NCBI GenBank assembly: GCA_934718155.1
Contig: CAKUZF010000012.1
Span: forward strand, 1-64,000
DNA from: an uncultured Parabacteroides sp.
GTDB lineage: Bacteria > Bacteroidota > Bacteroidia > Bacteroidales > Tannerellaceae
Length of the DNA: 64,000 nucleotides
Direction of reading: 5' to 3'
Below, in pieces: positions 34,014-42,876 of the stretch. The notes under the pieces are model-generated. The model worked only from the letters and a program-made list of their open reading frames with translations, was not told where the DNA came from and ran no database searches. Within the stretch, counting starts at the first letter, position 1, and every line of letters begins with the position of its first letter. A program made the position numbers and the translations under genes.

Positions 34014-35861
34014 ATGAATTTGAGAAAAGCACTCTGCGGCTGTTTTTGCTTAGCCGCTCTGCCCCTCATCGCACAGACAGCGCATCCAAGACTGATCGTG
34101 CGCGCAGACGACATGGGCTCCTTCCGAGCAGCCAACATCGCCTGCCTAAAAGGTTATCAACAAGGCATCGAGACCAGCATTGAGGTGATGGCTGTCACCT
34201 CTTGGTTTCCCGAGGCGGCTCGCCTGTTAAAGGAGAATCCCGGTATCGACGTGGGCCTGCACCTGACGTTCACCAGCGAATGGGAGAACGTGAAGTGGCG
34301 CCCGCTCACCCATTGCCCCTCTCTTTGCGACGAGAACGGCTACTTCCTCCCGATGATGAGCCCCAACAAAGCCTATCCCGGCAAGGCCATCTTGGAGAAT
34401 AAATGGGACATCAAAGAGGTGGAGCAAGAGGCTCGCGCCCAAATCGAGATGGCCTTGAGAAACATCCCGCAGATCAGCCACGTGTCTGGTCACATGGGCT
34501 CAACCGGATTCGACCCACAAGTGTCTGACCTGATGAAACGCCTCAGCGAGGAGTACCACCTGCCCATGATCGACCGCGTCTCAGCAATGGACGAATACGG
34601 ATTCAGCTATAAAGGCTATGAGGGACCGTCGAAGACTGGCGCTGAGAAAGAGGCCAGCTTCCTGAAGATGCTCGACTCGCTGCAGCCCGGGCAAACCTAC
34701 ATGTTCATCGACCATCCCGCCCTCGACAATGAGGAGATGCAAACCGTTGGACACGTAGGCTACGAGCATGTGGCCATGGATCGCCAAGGCGTGACCGACC
34801 TGTTCACCAGCGACAAGGTGAAACAAAAGATCAAGCAGAGCGGCATCGAGCTGATCAGCTACAACGACCTGACGAAGGCTCTGCCCCGTGGCGAAGCCTC
34901 GAAACGCCTCGACAAGAGCTTCGACAACTACCTGAAAGCGGTTGAGAAGTCGGGGCAAGACCTGCATAGCGTCATGATCGTGCAGCACGGCAAGGTGCTG
35001 AAAGAGCAATGGCTGAGCGAAGGCGACGCCAAAGTGCCTCACGTGCTCAACTCCGTAAGTAAGACCTTCACCGCCACAGCCGTTGGCTTCGCCGTGACGG
35101 AGGGCAAATTGAAACTGACCGACAAGGTGATCAGCTTCTTCCCCGACGAGACGCCGGCCAACCCCGACGAGAACCTGAAGGCAATGACCGTACAAGACCT
35201 GCTGACCATGTCGTCGGGCCACGATGTCGATCCTACGGGATTGGTGCGCAAGCCCGAGACCAAAGATAGCAACTGGGCAGCCGCCTTCCTGGGCGCGCCG
35301 CTGAAACACAAGCCAGGCACCTACTTCTGCTACAACAGCTTGGGCACCTATATGCTTTCGGCCATCGTGCAGAAGGTGACGGGCCAGAAGGTGATCGACT
35401 ATCTCTACCCGCGCCTGTTCCGCCCGCTGGGCATCGTTGGCGCACACTGGGATGAGAGCCCGCAGGGCATCAACACCGGAGGATGGGGCCTCTTCGTGAA
35501 GACCGAAGATCTGGCCAAGATGGGCCAATTCCTGTTGCAGAAGGGACAGTGGAAGGGCAAGCAACTCCTGCCCGCCAGCTGGATTGAGGACGCTACCTCT
35601 AAGCACATCGAGTGCCGCCCCGCAGGCAAAACCCCCGAGGAAGTGGCAAAGACGATGAAGGTGAAGGATAGCGACTGGCTGCAAGGCTACGGCTATCAGA
35701 TGTGGCGCTGCCGTCACAACTGCGTGCGTGCCGACGGAGCGAACGGCCAGTACATCATCCTCGTGCCCGAGAAGGATGCCGTGATCGTCACCACCGCTAA
35801 CATTGGCGATATGCAGAGCGAGATCAACCTGATCTGGAAACACCTGCTTCCCGCCTTGTAA
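34014..35861 (+). CDS. Secreted YdjC-type deacetylase fused to a beta-lactamase-fold serine hydrolase
   Basis: A 615-residue exported two-domain protein (signal peptide to about residue 21). Residues 25-290 are a YdjC/ChbG-like carbohydrate deacetylase, with metal motif VRADDMGS, then DVGLHLTF and HVSGHMGS. Residues 305-615 are a class C beta-lactamase/esterase fold, with the nucleophile in NSVSKTF (SxxK) and the YxS motif in CYNSLGT. Both sites look intact. YdjC proteins deacetylate N-acetyl sugars; the second domain could be an esterase or peptidase. The fusion points to deacylation of a decorated glycan or peptidoglycan fragment, which is inference. Confidence 0.85.
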   Translation: MNLRKALCGCFCLAALPLIAQTAHPRLIVRADDMGSFRAANIACLKGYQQGIETSIEVMAVTSWFPEAARLLKENPGIDVGLHLTFTSEWENVKWRPLTHCPSLCDENGYFLPMMSPNKAYPGKAILENKWDIKEVEQEARAQIEMALRNIPQISHVSGHMGSTGFDPQVSDLMKRLSEEYHLPMIDRVSAMDEYGFSYKGYEGPSKTGAEKEASFLKMLDSLQPGQTYMFIDHPALDNEEMQTVGHVGYEHVAMDRQGVTDLFTSDKVKQKIKQSGIELISYNDLTKALPRGEASKRLDKSFDNYLKAVEKSGQDLHSVMIVQHGKVLKEQWLSEGDAKVPHVLNSVSKTFTATAVGFAVTEGKLKLTDKVISFFPDETPANPDENLKAMTVQDLLTMSSGHDVDPTGLVRKPETKDSNWAAAFLGAPLKHKPGTYFCYNSLGTYMLSAIVQKVTGQKVIDYLYPRLFRPLGIVGAHWDESPQGINTGGWGLFVKTEDLAKMGQFLLQKGQWKGKQLLPASWIEDATSKHIECRPAGKTPEEVAKTMKVKDSDWLQGYGYQMWRCRHNCVRADGANGQYIILVPEKDAVIVTTANIGDMQSEINLIWKHLLPAL

Positions 35862-35869
35862 AATCGAAG

Positions 35870-35906
35870 ATTGCCGCATGGCCCCGACAGCGAGCCATGC
35901 GGCAAT
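35870..35906. terminator. Bidirectional terminator between the fusion hydrolase and folB
   Basis: A perfect 13-bp inverted repeat (ATTGCCGCATGGC, 35870-35882, with its complement at 35894-35906) lies between two convergent genes, 8 bp after one stop codon and 2 bp after the other. AT-rich flanks on both sides fit bidirectional use. Confidence 0.8.
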
Positions 35907-35908
35907 TA

Positions 35909-36271
35909 TCATTTATAATCCATACGAAGAAAGACCGAAGCCGACTCCAAATCTCCCCCGAAAGGAGGATTGAGCTTGGAGAGCGTAATCTCGACAGCCT
36001 CCAACTGGGGAAAACGATGATGCAACGACTTCACGATGCGTCCCGCCGCATGCTCAAGCAGCTGCGACGGGATTTGCATTTCCTGGCGCACCGTAGCATA
36101 AACCTCGGCATAGTTGATCGTATCCTCCAACCGATCGCTCTCGACGGCCGCCACAAGCGGCGCCGTCAGCTCCAGGTCGACCATAAACGTGTTTCCCACT
36201 TTCCTCTCCTGCGGAGCCACGCCATGATAGGCGTAGAACCGCATCGCTTTCAAAATGATCTTTGTTGTCAT
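35909..36271 (-). CDS. folB: Dihydroneopterin aldolase FolB
   Basis: A 120-residue enzyme of folate synthesis that converts dihydroneopterin to 6-hydroxymethyl-dihydropterin. I use the ATG at MTTKIILKAMRFYAYHG, which places the conserved FYAYHGV segment as in the family; a longer frame adds 23 unrelated residues. Other conserved parts are INYAEVYATV, LLEHAAGRIV and the C-terminal KLNPPFGGDLESASVF. It diverges from the bactofilin gene. Confidence 0.93.
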   Translation of the reverse strand: MTTKIILKAMRFYAYHGVAPQERKVGNTFMVDLELTAPLVAAVESDRLEDTINYAEVYATVRQEMQIPSQLLEHAAGRIVKSLHHRFPQLEAVEITLSKLNPPFGGDLESASVFLRMDYK

Positions 36272-36388
36272 ATCTCTCTTTTTTCCTTTTTTCCCGTTTG
36301 AGCAGGTAAATATACAAAATATCTTTGCACTCCGCCCCATTTTGCGGGCCGTCTGGCCGAACGGGCCTAAAGGAACGCATCAAGGCTC

Positions 36389-36418
36389 TTGGGATTACGA
36401 AAAAACTCTGTAAATTTG
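36389..36418 (+). promoter_or_regulatory. Promoter of the bactofilin gene
   Basis: TTG (36389-36391), a 19-bp spacer and TAAATTTG (36411-36418) match the -33/-7 consensus. The ATG is 37 bp downstream. A second TATCTTTG box at 36320-36327 could be an additional start. Confidence 0.65.
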
Positions 36419-36454
36419 CCTCACCATATTCAAATCTACAAAGCAGAATAAACA

Positions 36455-36820
36455 ATGGGAATGAAACAACGCGAAGAACATAACGCCAGCGGCCTGCACA
36501 ACACATTGGCCGCCGGCACAATCATCAAAGGAAACGTAACGGCTGAGGCCGACTTCCGATTGGACGGCTCGATAGAGGGCGACTTCCAGTGCAAAGGGAA
36601 AATCGTAGTAGGCCCCAAGGGGCGGATCATTGGCAACGTGACGGCCGACAACGCCGAGATACTCGGACAAATCAAGGGCGACGTGAAGGTTGAGGGCAAG
36701 CTGGTGCTGAAAGCCACAGCGGTGATCGACGGCGACATCTTCACCCGGCAGCTCGAAGTGGAGCCGAATGCGCAGCTCAACGGCTCCTGCCGGATGGAGA
36801 CTCCCCAAGAGCCCGCTTAA
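36455..36820 (+). CDS. Bactofilin (polymer-forming cytoskeletal protein)
   Basis: A 121-residue bactofilin. A short polar N-terminus is followed by the right-handed beta-helix core with regular glycine/valine turns (GTIIKGNVTAEADFRLDGSI, GKIVVGPKGRIIGNV, GDVKVEGKLVLKATAVIDGD) and a short tail ending PQEPA. Bactofilins self-assemble into filaments on the inner membrane that organise cell-wall enzymes. The usual partner, an M23 endopeptidase, is not adjacent. The gene is transcribed alone and ends just before repeat locus 3. Confidence 0.95.
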   Translation: MGMKQREEHNASGLHNTLAAGTIIKGNVTAEADFRLDGSIEGDFQCKGKIVVGPKGRIIGNVTADNAEILGQIKGDVKVEGKLVLKATAVIDGDIFTRQLEVEPNAQLNGSCRMETPQEPA

Positions 36821-36889
36821 ATCCGCGCATCACGATTCGGCTGCGTCCGTCTCGCTGTTTGGAACACTTTTTCCTCTGTCGAGAGGCAG

Positions 36890-36932
36890 CAAAAAAACGA
36901 CGGGCAACGGCGTAAATTTTGTTGCCCGTCGT
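36890..36932 (-). terminator. Repeat-derived intrinsic terminator of the GH51 gene
   Basis: A perfect 12-bp inverted repeat (ACGACGGGCAAC at 36897-36908, complement at 36921-36932) with a 12-nt loop is followed on the minus strand by a run of T at 36890-36896. It is made of two inverted units of the 22-bp repeat, as at 6184-6228, and lies about 115 bp after the GH51 stop. Confidence 0.7.
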
Positions 36933-37040
36933 TGTAAATTTCGTTGCCCGTGGAAATATATTTCGTTGCCCGTGGTTTTTTATAACGACGGGCAACGTTT
37001 TTCACGCCGACGGGCAACGTTTTTTATAACGACGTCCGTG
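36897..37040. repeat. 22-bp tandem repeat array, locus 3 (core GTTGCCCGT)
   Basis: Core GTTGCCCG starts at 36921, 36943 and 36965 (22-bp steps), flanked on the left by one inverted unit (CGGGCAAC at 36901) and on the right by inverted units at 36989 and 37011 and a decayed one at 37033, again 22 bp apart. The mixed orientation gives several nested hairpins. It fills the gap between convergent bactofilin and GH51 genes and ends within about 10 bp of the GH51 stop codon. Confidence 0.85.
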
Positions 37041-37047
37041 ATAAAAT

Positions 37048-39525
37048 TCACCTCTCCAAAGGCAAACGCAAAAGAGTGACGGAACTCGGCGGGAACACAT
37101 AGAACGGTTGCGCACCGAGGGGAAAGTGAACCGGCATACGCTGAGGCGCTATAGCCGATTGAACGGCAGCATCCGGATCGCCCGTCAGCAGGATTGCCTC
37201 GCCCTCGCTCGCCACATGCAATCCCTCAAACAGCAGTTGCGCACGCTCCTCGTGGCGAGTGGTATTAACCACCTTCAAGAGCAGCTCGTGGCGCGCCGTA
37301 TCGACAGTCGCCACCGAGGATAGGGCCGGGATGCTGGGCCATCTCGCCTCGCAAAGCAGGCGATCGTCCACATAGCAGGCGATTCCTCCTGTGCTACATG
37401 TCAGTCGCACGGCATACCAGCGATTGTTCTCCAGCGTGAGATCGGTTGCCGCCAAAGACTCCTTGACACTGCCCGACTGCCGATAGCATTCCGCGCCATC
37501 CGCGCCCAACGTCAGGCAAACATACTCGGCCTTGTCGCCGGCGCAGCCATTGTCGTTTAAACGCAGCTGCACATTGCCGTGTCCCTTGGTGCGTCGCAGC
37601 CTCAAGCTGTAGCTCTTCTCATAGGCCATCGAGTCGCCCAGCAGCACCTGGTTCCAACGGTTGGCTTCCGGCCTCAGCCGGCCTGGCTCGGGCAGCATCC
37701 ATTTGCCCTGCTTCACCTCCATCTGCTCGACAGGCTGTCCATCCACACGCACATCGTCGAACTCAAAGCTGTTATCGAACAGGTAAACGCCAGCCCTTCC
37801 GGCCAATGCCCCCGAACGCTCATAAGTCTCCACCTCGCTCGGCAGGAGCTGGTCGCCCCGATGCGAGGCGAAAAGCTTCCACACCTGATAGGAAGGCGAA
37901 AGCCAAACGCTGTCGCGGAAGAACGAGATCAAAGGCATGCGCCGCTGCTCGAAGCCCCTATTGCCCAGCACGGGCGCATAGGCCAAGCGACGCACGCGCT
38001 CGGGATTATTCTCCGCCCCGACCAGGAAACAGGCCTCGGCCACGGCGGCACGCAACGTGCCCGCCAAGCCTTCGTCGGTCACACCCAGTTCGCCCACGAA
38101 GGCGGGCGCCTGTCGGCGTGAGTAACGCTCGCTGCCGAACCGTTGTCCGCTGGAGGCCATGAAACGCTCGCTGGCATAGAGATGGCCATCCACCCATTCC
38201 AAGCGATTCGGGCGGTCGCCTACAGGCGCACTGCTAATGACGGTCACCTCGGGGTATCGCTTCTTGATCGCCTCCCGGAAAAGCACAAACCGACGATTAT
38301 ACTCAGGTCCCCAATTCTCGCTGCCTATCTCCACATATTTCAAGCTGAAAGGGGTCGCATGGCCCAACTCCGCACGCAAGGCCCCCAGCGCCGAATCGAC
38401 CGGCGCATTCGCATAGGCGATAGCGTCGAGCGCCTCCTCCACCAGCTTTTTCATAGCCGTGATATCCTCGTAGCGAGGTCGGCGACTCTGGCTGGTTACG
38501 CCGCTATTGATCACATAGACAGGTTCTGCCCCAAGATCCTCGCAGAGCTGCAAATACTCATGATAACCCATACCGTTGGTCGTGCCGTAAGACCAAATGC
38601 TCCAAAAGCTGCGTCGGTTTGCCACGTCGCCAATCGTCTCCCGCCACGTCGGGAAGGTTCCCGCCGTGTAGCCCTCGACAAAACTGCCGCCTGGGAAGCG
38701 AATGAAACGGGGAGCCAACGAGTCGATCAGCGCCGCCAAGTCTGCGCGCACACCATTCGGTCGGCCATGCCAAGTATCCTCGGGCAGGAGCGAGATCATG
38801 TCCACCCAAAAGAGGTTTGTCGTGTCGGTAGTCAGAGTCAAGACAGCGTTCGACAGCGTTTGCGTGGCCGTGAAAACATGCTGATACCTGCGCCATTCAG
38901 GAATAGGCTCCAGCCGATACACGTCGCTCGCCGGGCTTTGGCAGGTAGAATCCTCCAAGGCCACACGCAACGGCTTCGGCAACACGCTGCTTCCCTTAGC
39001 GAAGAAGGAACAAACATAACGTTTGCCCGCCTGCAAGGGGATCCCTCTGTAGCCCTCTGCCACCAAGCCACCTCGCCCACTTGCCGACGTGGCGCTTACC
39101 GCCACCAACAGCGAGCGGCGATTGCGCTCATTGATCAGCTCTCGGGTGTCGGGGTAGAGCTGCGTAGCGGCCGGGTTCAGCGCATGCCAGCCGGGCAACG
39201 AGTCGCTGCGCATGAAGGGAATGCCATAGCCGTTGGGTGTATAAAGGGTGTTGGTTCGCGCATCGTAGGGGCAGTTCAGCGGCGGCATACCATCCTCGAA
39301 GCTACGATTTTGGATCAACTCAGCATACAATCCGCCGTCGATACCGTGATTGATTTCCTCCAGCGTCAAGCCATATAAGTCGGGGTTCACGGCGCTCTTC
39401 GCTCCATCGCCATGCACGGTGATAACCGAGGTCATCGGCAGTTCGGGCTGGCAACTCACGCCTCCACACAACAGCAAGGCCAAACAGAGGTTTATTAAGC
39501 TATATTCTACGGTCTTTCGCTTCAC
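37048..39525 (-). CDS. GH51 alpha-L-arabinofuranosidase lipoprotein
   Basis: An 825-residue predicted lipoprotein (signal with LLLCGGVSC). Residues of about 35-75 carry the family start (VNPDLYGLTLEEINHGIDGG, YAELIQNRSFE). The barrel has FIRFPGGSFVEGY, the acid/base Glu in EIGSENWG, and FVGELGVTDE, where the nucleophile Glu is expected. The C-terminal part holds a LamG-like beta-sandwich (about 585-760) and a final domain. GH51 enzymes release L-arabinofuranose from arabinan or arabinoxylan. No SusCD pair is adjacent, so it works as a stand-alone enzyme. Confidence 0.9.
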   Translation of the reverse strand: MKRKTVEYSLINLCLALLLCGGVSCQPELPMTSVITVHGDGAKSAVNPDLYGLTLEEINHGIDGGLYAELIQNRSFEDGMPPLNCPYDARTNTLYTPNGYGIPFMRSDSLPGWHALNPAATQLYPDTRELINERNRRSLLVAVSATSASGRGGLVAEGYRGIPLQAGKRYVCSFFAKGSSVLPKPLRVALEDSTCQSPASDVYRLEPIPEWRRYQHVFTATQTLSNAVLTLTTDTTNLFWVDMISLLPEDTWHGRPNGVRADLAALIDSLAPRFIRFPGGSFVEGYTAGTFPTWRETIGDVANRRSFWSIWSYGTTNGMGYHEYLQLCEDLGAEPVYVINSGVTSQSRRPRYEDITAMKKLVEEALDAIAYANAPVDSALGALRAELGHATPFSLKYVEIGSENWGPEYNRRFVLFREAIKKRYPEVTVISSAPVGDRPNRLEWVDGHLYASERFMASSGQRFGSERYSRRQAPAFVGELGVTDEGLAGTLRAAVAEACFLVGAENNPERVRRLAYAPVLGNRGFEQRRMPLISFFRDSVWLSPSYQVWKLFASHRGDQLLPSEVETYERSGALAGRAGVYLFDNSFEFDDVRVDGQPVEQMEVKQGKWMLPEPGRLRPEANRWNQVLLGDSMAYEKSYSLRLRRTKGHGNVQLRLNDNGCAGDKAEYVCLTLGADGAECYRQSGSVKESLAATDLTLENNRWYAVRLTCSTGGIACYVDDRLLCEARWPSIPALSSVATVDTARHELLLKVVNTTRHEERAQLLFEGLHVASEGEAILLTGDPDAAVQSAIAPQRMPVHFPLGAQPFYVFPPSSVTLLRLPLER

Positions 39526-39606
39526 TTCACTTTCACATTACTCGTTTCTGACCGCGAACTTAATGAAAAAAAGACTTCCGAACGGTGCAAAATCATAGTT
39601 TATATC

Positions 39607-39614
39607 TAAATTTG
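39607..39614 (+). promoter_or_regulatory. Candidate -7 box for queD-queE-recQ
   Basis: TAAATTTG fits TAnnTTTG, 33 bp before the queD ATG. No -33 element at the usual distance is seen. Confidence 0.45.
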
Positions 39615-39647
39615 CATTTTCATATTAACAAAGGGAAAAAGGAAAGC

Positions 39648-39980
39648 ATGTATACTATCATCAAACAAATGGAAATCTCCGCATCTCACCAGTTGAGCCT
39701 CTCCTACTCCAGCAAATGCGAGCGTTTGCATGGGCATAACTGGATCATCACCGTCTATTGCCAGTCGAAGGAGCTGAATGCCGATGGCATGGTGGTCGAC
39801 TTCAGCCATGTGAAGCAGGCGATCAAGAAAAAGCTTGATCATCAGAACCTAAACGAGGTGCTACCCTTCAATCCGACAGCCGAAAACATCGCCCATTGGG
39901 TGTGCGAACAGCTGCCCAACTGCTTCAAGGTGGAGGTGCAAGAATCAGCAGGAAACATGGCCATCTATGAGAAAGATTAA
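39648..39980 (+). CDS. queD: 6-carboxy-5,6,7,8-tetrahydropterin synthase QueD
   Basis: A 110-residue member of the 6-pyruvoyl-tetrahydropterin synthase family. I use the ATG at MYTIIKQMEISASHQL, which matches the family N-terminus. Zinc ligands are the His in SASHQL and the pair in RLHGHNW, and the catalytic Cys in KCERLHGH (CxxxHGH) marks the QueD branch. It makes 6-carboxy-tetrahydropterin for 7-deazaguanine (queuosine) synthesis. The gene overlaps queE by 14 bp, which supports QueD rather than a biopterin role. Confidence 0.93.
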   Translation: MYTIIKQMEISASHQLSLSYSSKCERLHGHNWIITVYCQSKELNADGMVVDFSHVKQAIKKKLDHQNLNEVLPFNPTAENIAHWVCEQLPNCFKVEVQESAGNMAIYEKD

Positions 39981-40512
39981 CGAGATATTCTACAGCCTGC
40001 AAGGCGAGGGATACCACACGGGTACACCCGCCGTATTCGTCCGTTTCTCGGGCTGCAACCTGCGCTGCCCCTTCTGCGACACACGCCACGAAGAGGGCAA
40101 GCCGATGAGCGACGACGAGATCGTGGCCGCTGTATGCGCCTACCCCTGCCGCATGGTAATCCTCACGGGCGGAGAGCCTTCGCTATGGATAGACGAGGCC
40201 TTCGTGAGCCGCCTGCACGCAGCAGGCAAGTATGTTTGCATCGAGACCAACGGCACACACGCGTTGCCCGATGGCATCGATTGGGTCACCTGCTCGCCGA
40301 AGGAGGGCGCACCTCTGGCCATCAACCGAATAGACGAGCTGAAAGTGGTCTATACCGGGCAGCCGTTGGAGGCTTACGCCGCCCTTTCCGCCTCCTATCA
40401 CTTCCTTCAACCCTGCTCTTGCCAAAACACGGCCGAGGTGGTTGGCTACATCCTCGCCCACCCTACGTGGCGACTGAGCTTGCAGACGCATAAACTGATC
40501 CATATCCAATAA
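39967..40512 (+). CDS. queE: 7-carboxy-7-deazaguanine synthase QueE
   Basis: A 181-residue radical SAM enzyme that converts the QueD product to 7-carboxy-7-deazaguanine. The iron-sulfur cluster motif is CNLRCPFC (Cys30, Cys34, Cys37), with the standard CxxxCxxC spacing. Other family parts are IFYSLQGEGYHTGTPAVFVR, LTGGEPSL and IETNGTH. It overlaps queD by 14 bp and precedes recQ by 5 bp. Confidence 0.95.
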   Translation: MRKINEIFYSLQGEGYHTGTPAVFVRFSGCNLRCPFCDTRHEEGKPMSDDEIVAAVCAYPCRMVILTGGEPSLWIDEAFVSRLHAAGKYVCIETNGTHALPDGIDWVTCSPKEGAPLAINRIDELKVVYTGQPLEAYAALSASYHFLQPCSCQNTAEVVGYILAHPTWRLSLQTHKLIHIQ

Positions 40513-40517
40513 GAGGC

Positions 40518-42236
40518 ATGAGCGCTCCCGTCGAGATACTTCAGAAATACTGGGGCTATCCCAGCTTCCGCCCCGGGCAGGAAGAGGTGATCCGGAGCGT
40601 CTTGGCGGGCACGGACACGCTTGCGCTTATGCCTACAGGAGGCGGCAAATCCATCACCTTCCAAGTGCCCGCCTTGGCTCGTCCGGGCATTTGCCTGGTC
40701 ATCAGTCCGCTGGTAGCGTTGATGAAAGACCAAGTGGCCCACCTGCAGAAGCGAGGCATCCTGGCGGCCTTCATCAGCTCGGAGATGAGCCGCTCCGACA
40801 TCCTGCAACAGCTGGAGAACTGCATCTTAGGCAACTATAAGTTTCTTTACATCTCGCCCGAACGCATCTCTTCGGAGCTGTTTCAAAGCAAGCTCAAGGT
40901 GTTGAAGCAGAAGGTGAACCTCCTTGTTGTCGACGAGGCCCATTGCATCTCGCAATGGGGCAACGACTTCCGACGCGACTATCGGCTCATCGCCGACATT
41001 CGCGACGTGCTCCCCGCCGTGCCCGTCATAGCCGTCACCGCATCGGCCACGGCAGCTGTCGTAGCCGACATCTGCGAGCAGCTCCACTTCCGCAAAGGCT
41101 ACCAGGTGTTTCACGCCTCTTTCGCACGCCCCAACCTTTCGTTTGTGGTGCGCAAAACCGATAATAAGTTGGCCGAGATAGCCCATATACTCAGCGCCGT
41201 GCCCGGATCGGCCCTCATCTATTGCCGCACGCGGCAAGGCGTTGAGAGCTATGCCCGCAAGCTGTGTGCCGCCGGCCTGACCGCAAGCTATTTCCACGCA
41301 GGGCTCGACCCCGTGGTGAAGAATGAGCGACAAACGCAATGGCAACAAGGAGAAACACGGGTGCTGGTGGCAACCAACGCCTTCGGCATGGGCATCGACA
41401 AGGGGGATGTAAGGGTTGTGATCCACACCGATTTCCCCGACTCCTTGGAGGCCTATTACCAAGAAGCCGGGCGAGCCGGGCGCGATGGCCAAAGAGCCTT
41501 CGCCGTGGCTCTTTTAGAGCCGCAAGAGCTCTCGCAAATCAAACGCCGCCCCTCGCTGGCCTTTCCCTCGCTCGACTACATCGGGCGGGTGTATAACGCC
41601 ATCTGCAACCGGTTTCAGATAGCCGAGGGCGATGGCGAAGGCGTCTCAGTCTATCTGACCGACGAAGCCGACTTCCTGCGCAATTGGCATCTCGACAAAG
41701 GGCGTTTGCGCACCTCGCTGGAGATCCTCTCGCTCAGCGGCTACCTCCAGTATGAGCCCTACCCAAACTCGCAACCCTACCTGCGCTGCGATCAGCCCAG
41801 CTGGACGCTCAACGAGTTCCTACGCAGCGAAACGCCCGCCGCACAAGTGGCCGAAGCGCTTTTCCGCACCTATGCGGGTCTCTGCTCGGAGGGTTGCTTC
41901 GTCAGTGTCGATCAGCTCTCGCGCCGCACGGGCTTCCCCCCAGAGCAGGTGGTCAAGTTGCTGAGCTACCTACGCAATGTGGGTTTCTGCTACATTCCCG
42001 CACGCAAGGAGCCTCGCATCACCTTCCTACAGGTGCGCACCCCCTTGGAACGCCTACGCATCACGCCTTCCAGCTACGACGTGCGACTCGCCGCCTTCCG
42101 CTCACGGATCGAGCAGGTCGTCGCCTATCTCGAAACCAGCCAGTGCCGACAGGCCTTCATCAGTCATTACTTCGGCATGACAGCCGACGAATGTGGGTGT
42201 TGCGACAATTGTTTAGCTATTAAAAAGACAAAATAA
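40518..42236 (+). CDS. recQ: RecQ family DNA helicase, short form without HRDC
   Basis: A 572-residue ATP-dependent 3'-5' helicase. The helicase core is complete: FRPGQEEVI, Walker A PTGGGKS, DEAHCISQWG, TASAT, and motif VI EAGRAGRDGQ. After the core comes a winged-helix-like stretch (about 345-510), and the zinc cluster (SQCRQAFISHYFG, ECGCCDNC) sits at the very C-terminus, later than in Escherichia coli RecQ. No HRDC domain follows. It overlaps the que genes' operon (5-bp gap), perhaps only by position. Confidence 0.94.
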   Translation: MSAPVEILQKYWGYPSFRPGQEEVIRSVLAGTDTLALMPTGGGKSITFQVPALARPGICLVISPLVALMKDQVAHLQKRGILAAFISSEMSRSDILQQLENCILGNYKFLYISPERISSELFQSKLKVLKQKVNLLVVDEAHCISQWGNDFRRDYRLIADIRDVLPAVPVIAVTASATAAVVADICEQLHFRKGYQVFHASFARPNLSFVVRKTDNKLAEIAHILSAVPGSALIYCRTRQGVESYARKLCAAGLTASYFHAGLDPVVKNERQTQWQQGETRVLVATNAFGMGIDKGDVRVVIHTDFPDSLEAYYQEAGRAGRDGQRAFAVALLEPQELSQIKRRPSLAFPSLDYIGRVYNAICNRFQIAEGDGEGVSVYLTDEADFLRNWHLDKGRLRTSLEILSLSGYLQYEPYPNSQPYLRCDQPSWTLNEFLRSETPAAQVAEALFRTYAGLCSEGCFVSVDQLSRRTGFPPEQVVKLLSYLRNVGFCYIPARKEPRITFLQVRTPLERLRITPSSYDVRLAAFRSRIEQVVAYLETSQCRQAFISHYFGMTADECGCCDNCLAIKKTK

Positions 42237-42258
42237 GCATTTCTAAAAACTCAACAGC

Positions 42259-42867
42259 ATGATTAAGAATCTCGTTTTTGATTTTGGCAACGTATTGGTC
42301 GATTATGATTTCGATCTGTTTCTCAGTGGTTTCATCCCCGAAGCCGAAGCGCGCAAACGGTTTGCCGAAATCGTCTGCGATCCGGTTCTTGTAGATCGTT
42401 TCGACAAAGGCGATAGCAGCTTCAACACGATCGTCGCCGAGCTGCAAACCACCTACCCAGAATGGCACAAGGCGCTCGAAACCTTTCGCAATCGACAGCT
42501 CGAGGCAATCACCGGCGAGGTAGCAGGTATGCGCGCGCTCTTAAAACAGCTCAAACAGCAGGGATACAGGCTCTATGGGCTTTCAAACTGGAGCGACACC
42601 GTCTATCCTGTCATGGAGAAGTTTGGCATTTTCGACCTGCTCGACGGCCGAATCATATCGTCAGAGGAACACCTCATCAAGCCCGATGCGGCCATCTACC
42701 ACCGCCTGTATGAACGTTTTGCACTGCGCCCCGACGAATGTCTCTTCACCGACGACAAAGCAGTCAATATTCAAGCAGCCATCGCCACAGGGATGCACGC
42801 CATACATTTTCAAAACGCCCTACAGTTTGCCAACGACTTCGAGTCGTATCTGCAAACGCTTGCATAA
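42259..42867 (+). CDS. HAD-family hydrolase (YihX-like phosphatase)
   Basis: A 202-residue haloacid-dehalogenase-fold phosphatase. The nucleophile motif is FDFGNVLVDYD (Asp8 and the family N-V pair typical of the YihX/epoxide-hydrolase-like subgroup), followed by a helical cap, motif II GLSNWS, the Lys in HLIKPDAAIY and motif IV FTDDKAVN. YihX-type enzymes act on sugar phosphates such as alpha-glucose-1-phosphate; the substrate here is not fixed. It starts 22 bp after recQ. Confidence 0.9.
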   Translation: MIKNLVFDFGNVLVDYDFDLFLSGFIPEAEARKRFAEIVCDPVLVDRFDKGDSSFNTIVAELQTTYPEWHKALETFRNRQLEAITGEVAGMRALLKQLKQQGYRLYGLSNWSDTVYPVMEKFGIFDLLDGRIISSEEHLIKPDAAIYHRLYERFALRPDECLFTDDKAVNIQAAIATGMHAIHFQNALQFANDFESYLQTLA

Positions 42868-42876
42868 CCGCATCCG

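Noticed and set aside
34581..35912. 443-codon minus-strand open frame opposite the YdjC-hydrolase fusion
   Set aside because: It has no signal, start context or family motif, and the opposite strand encodes two complete active sites.
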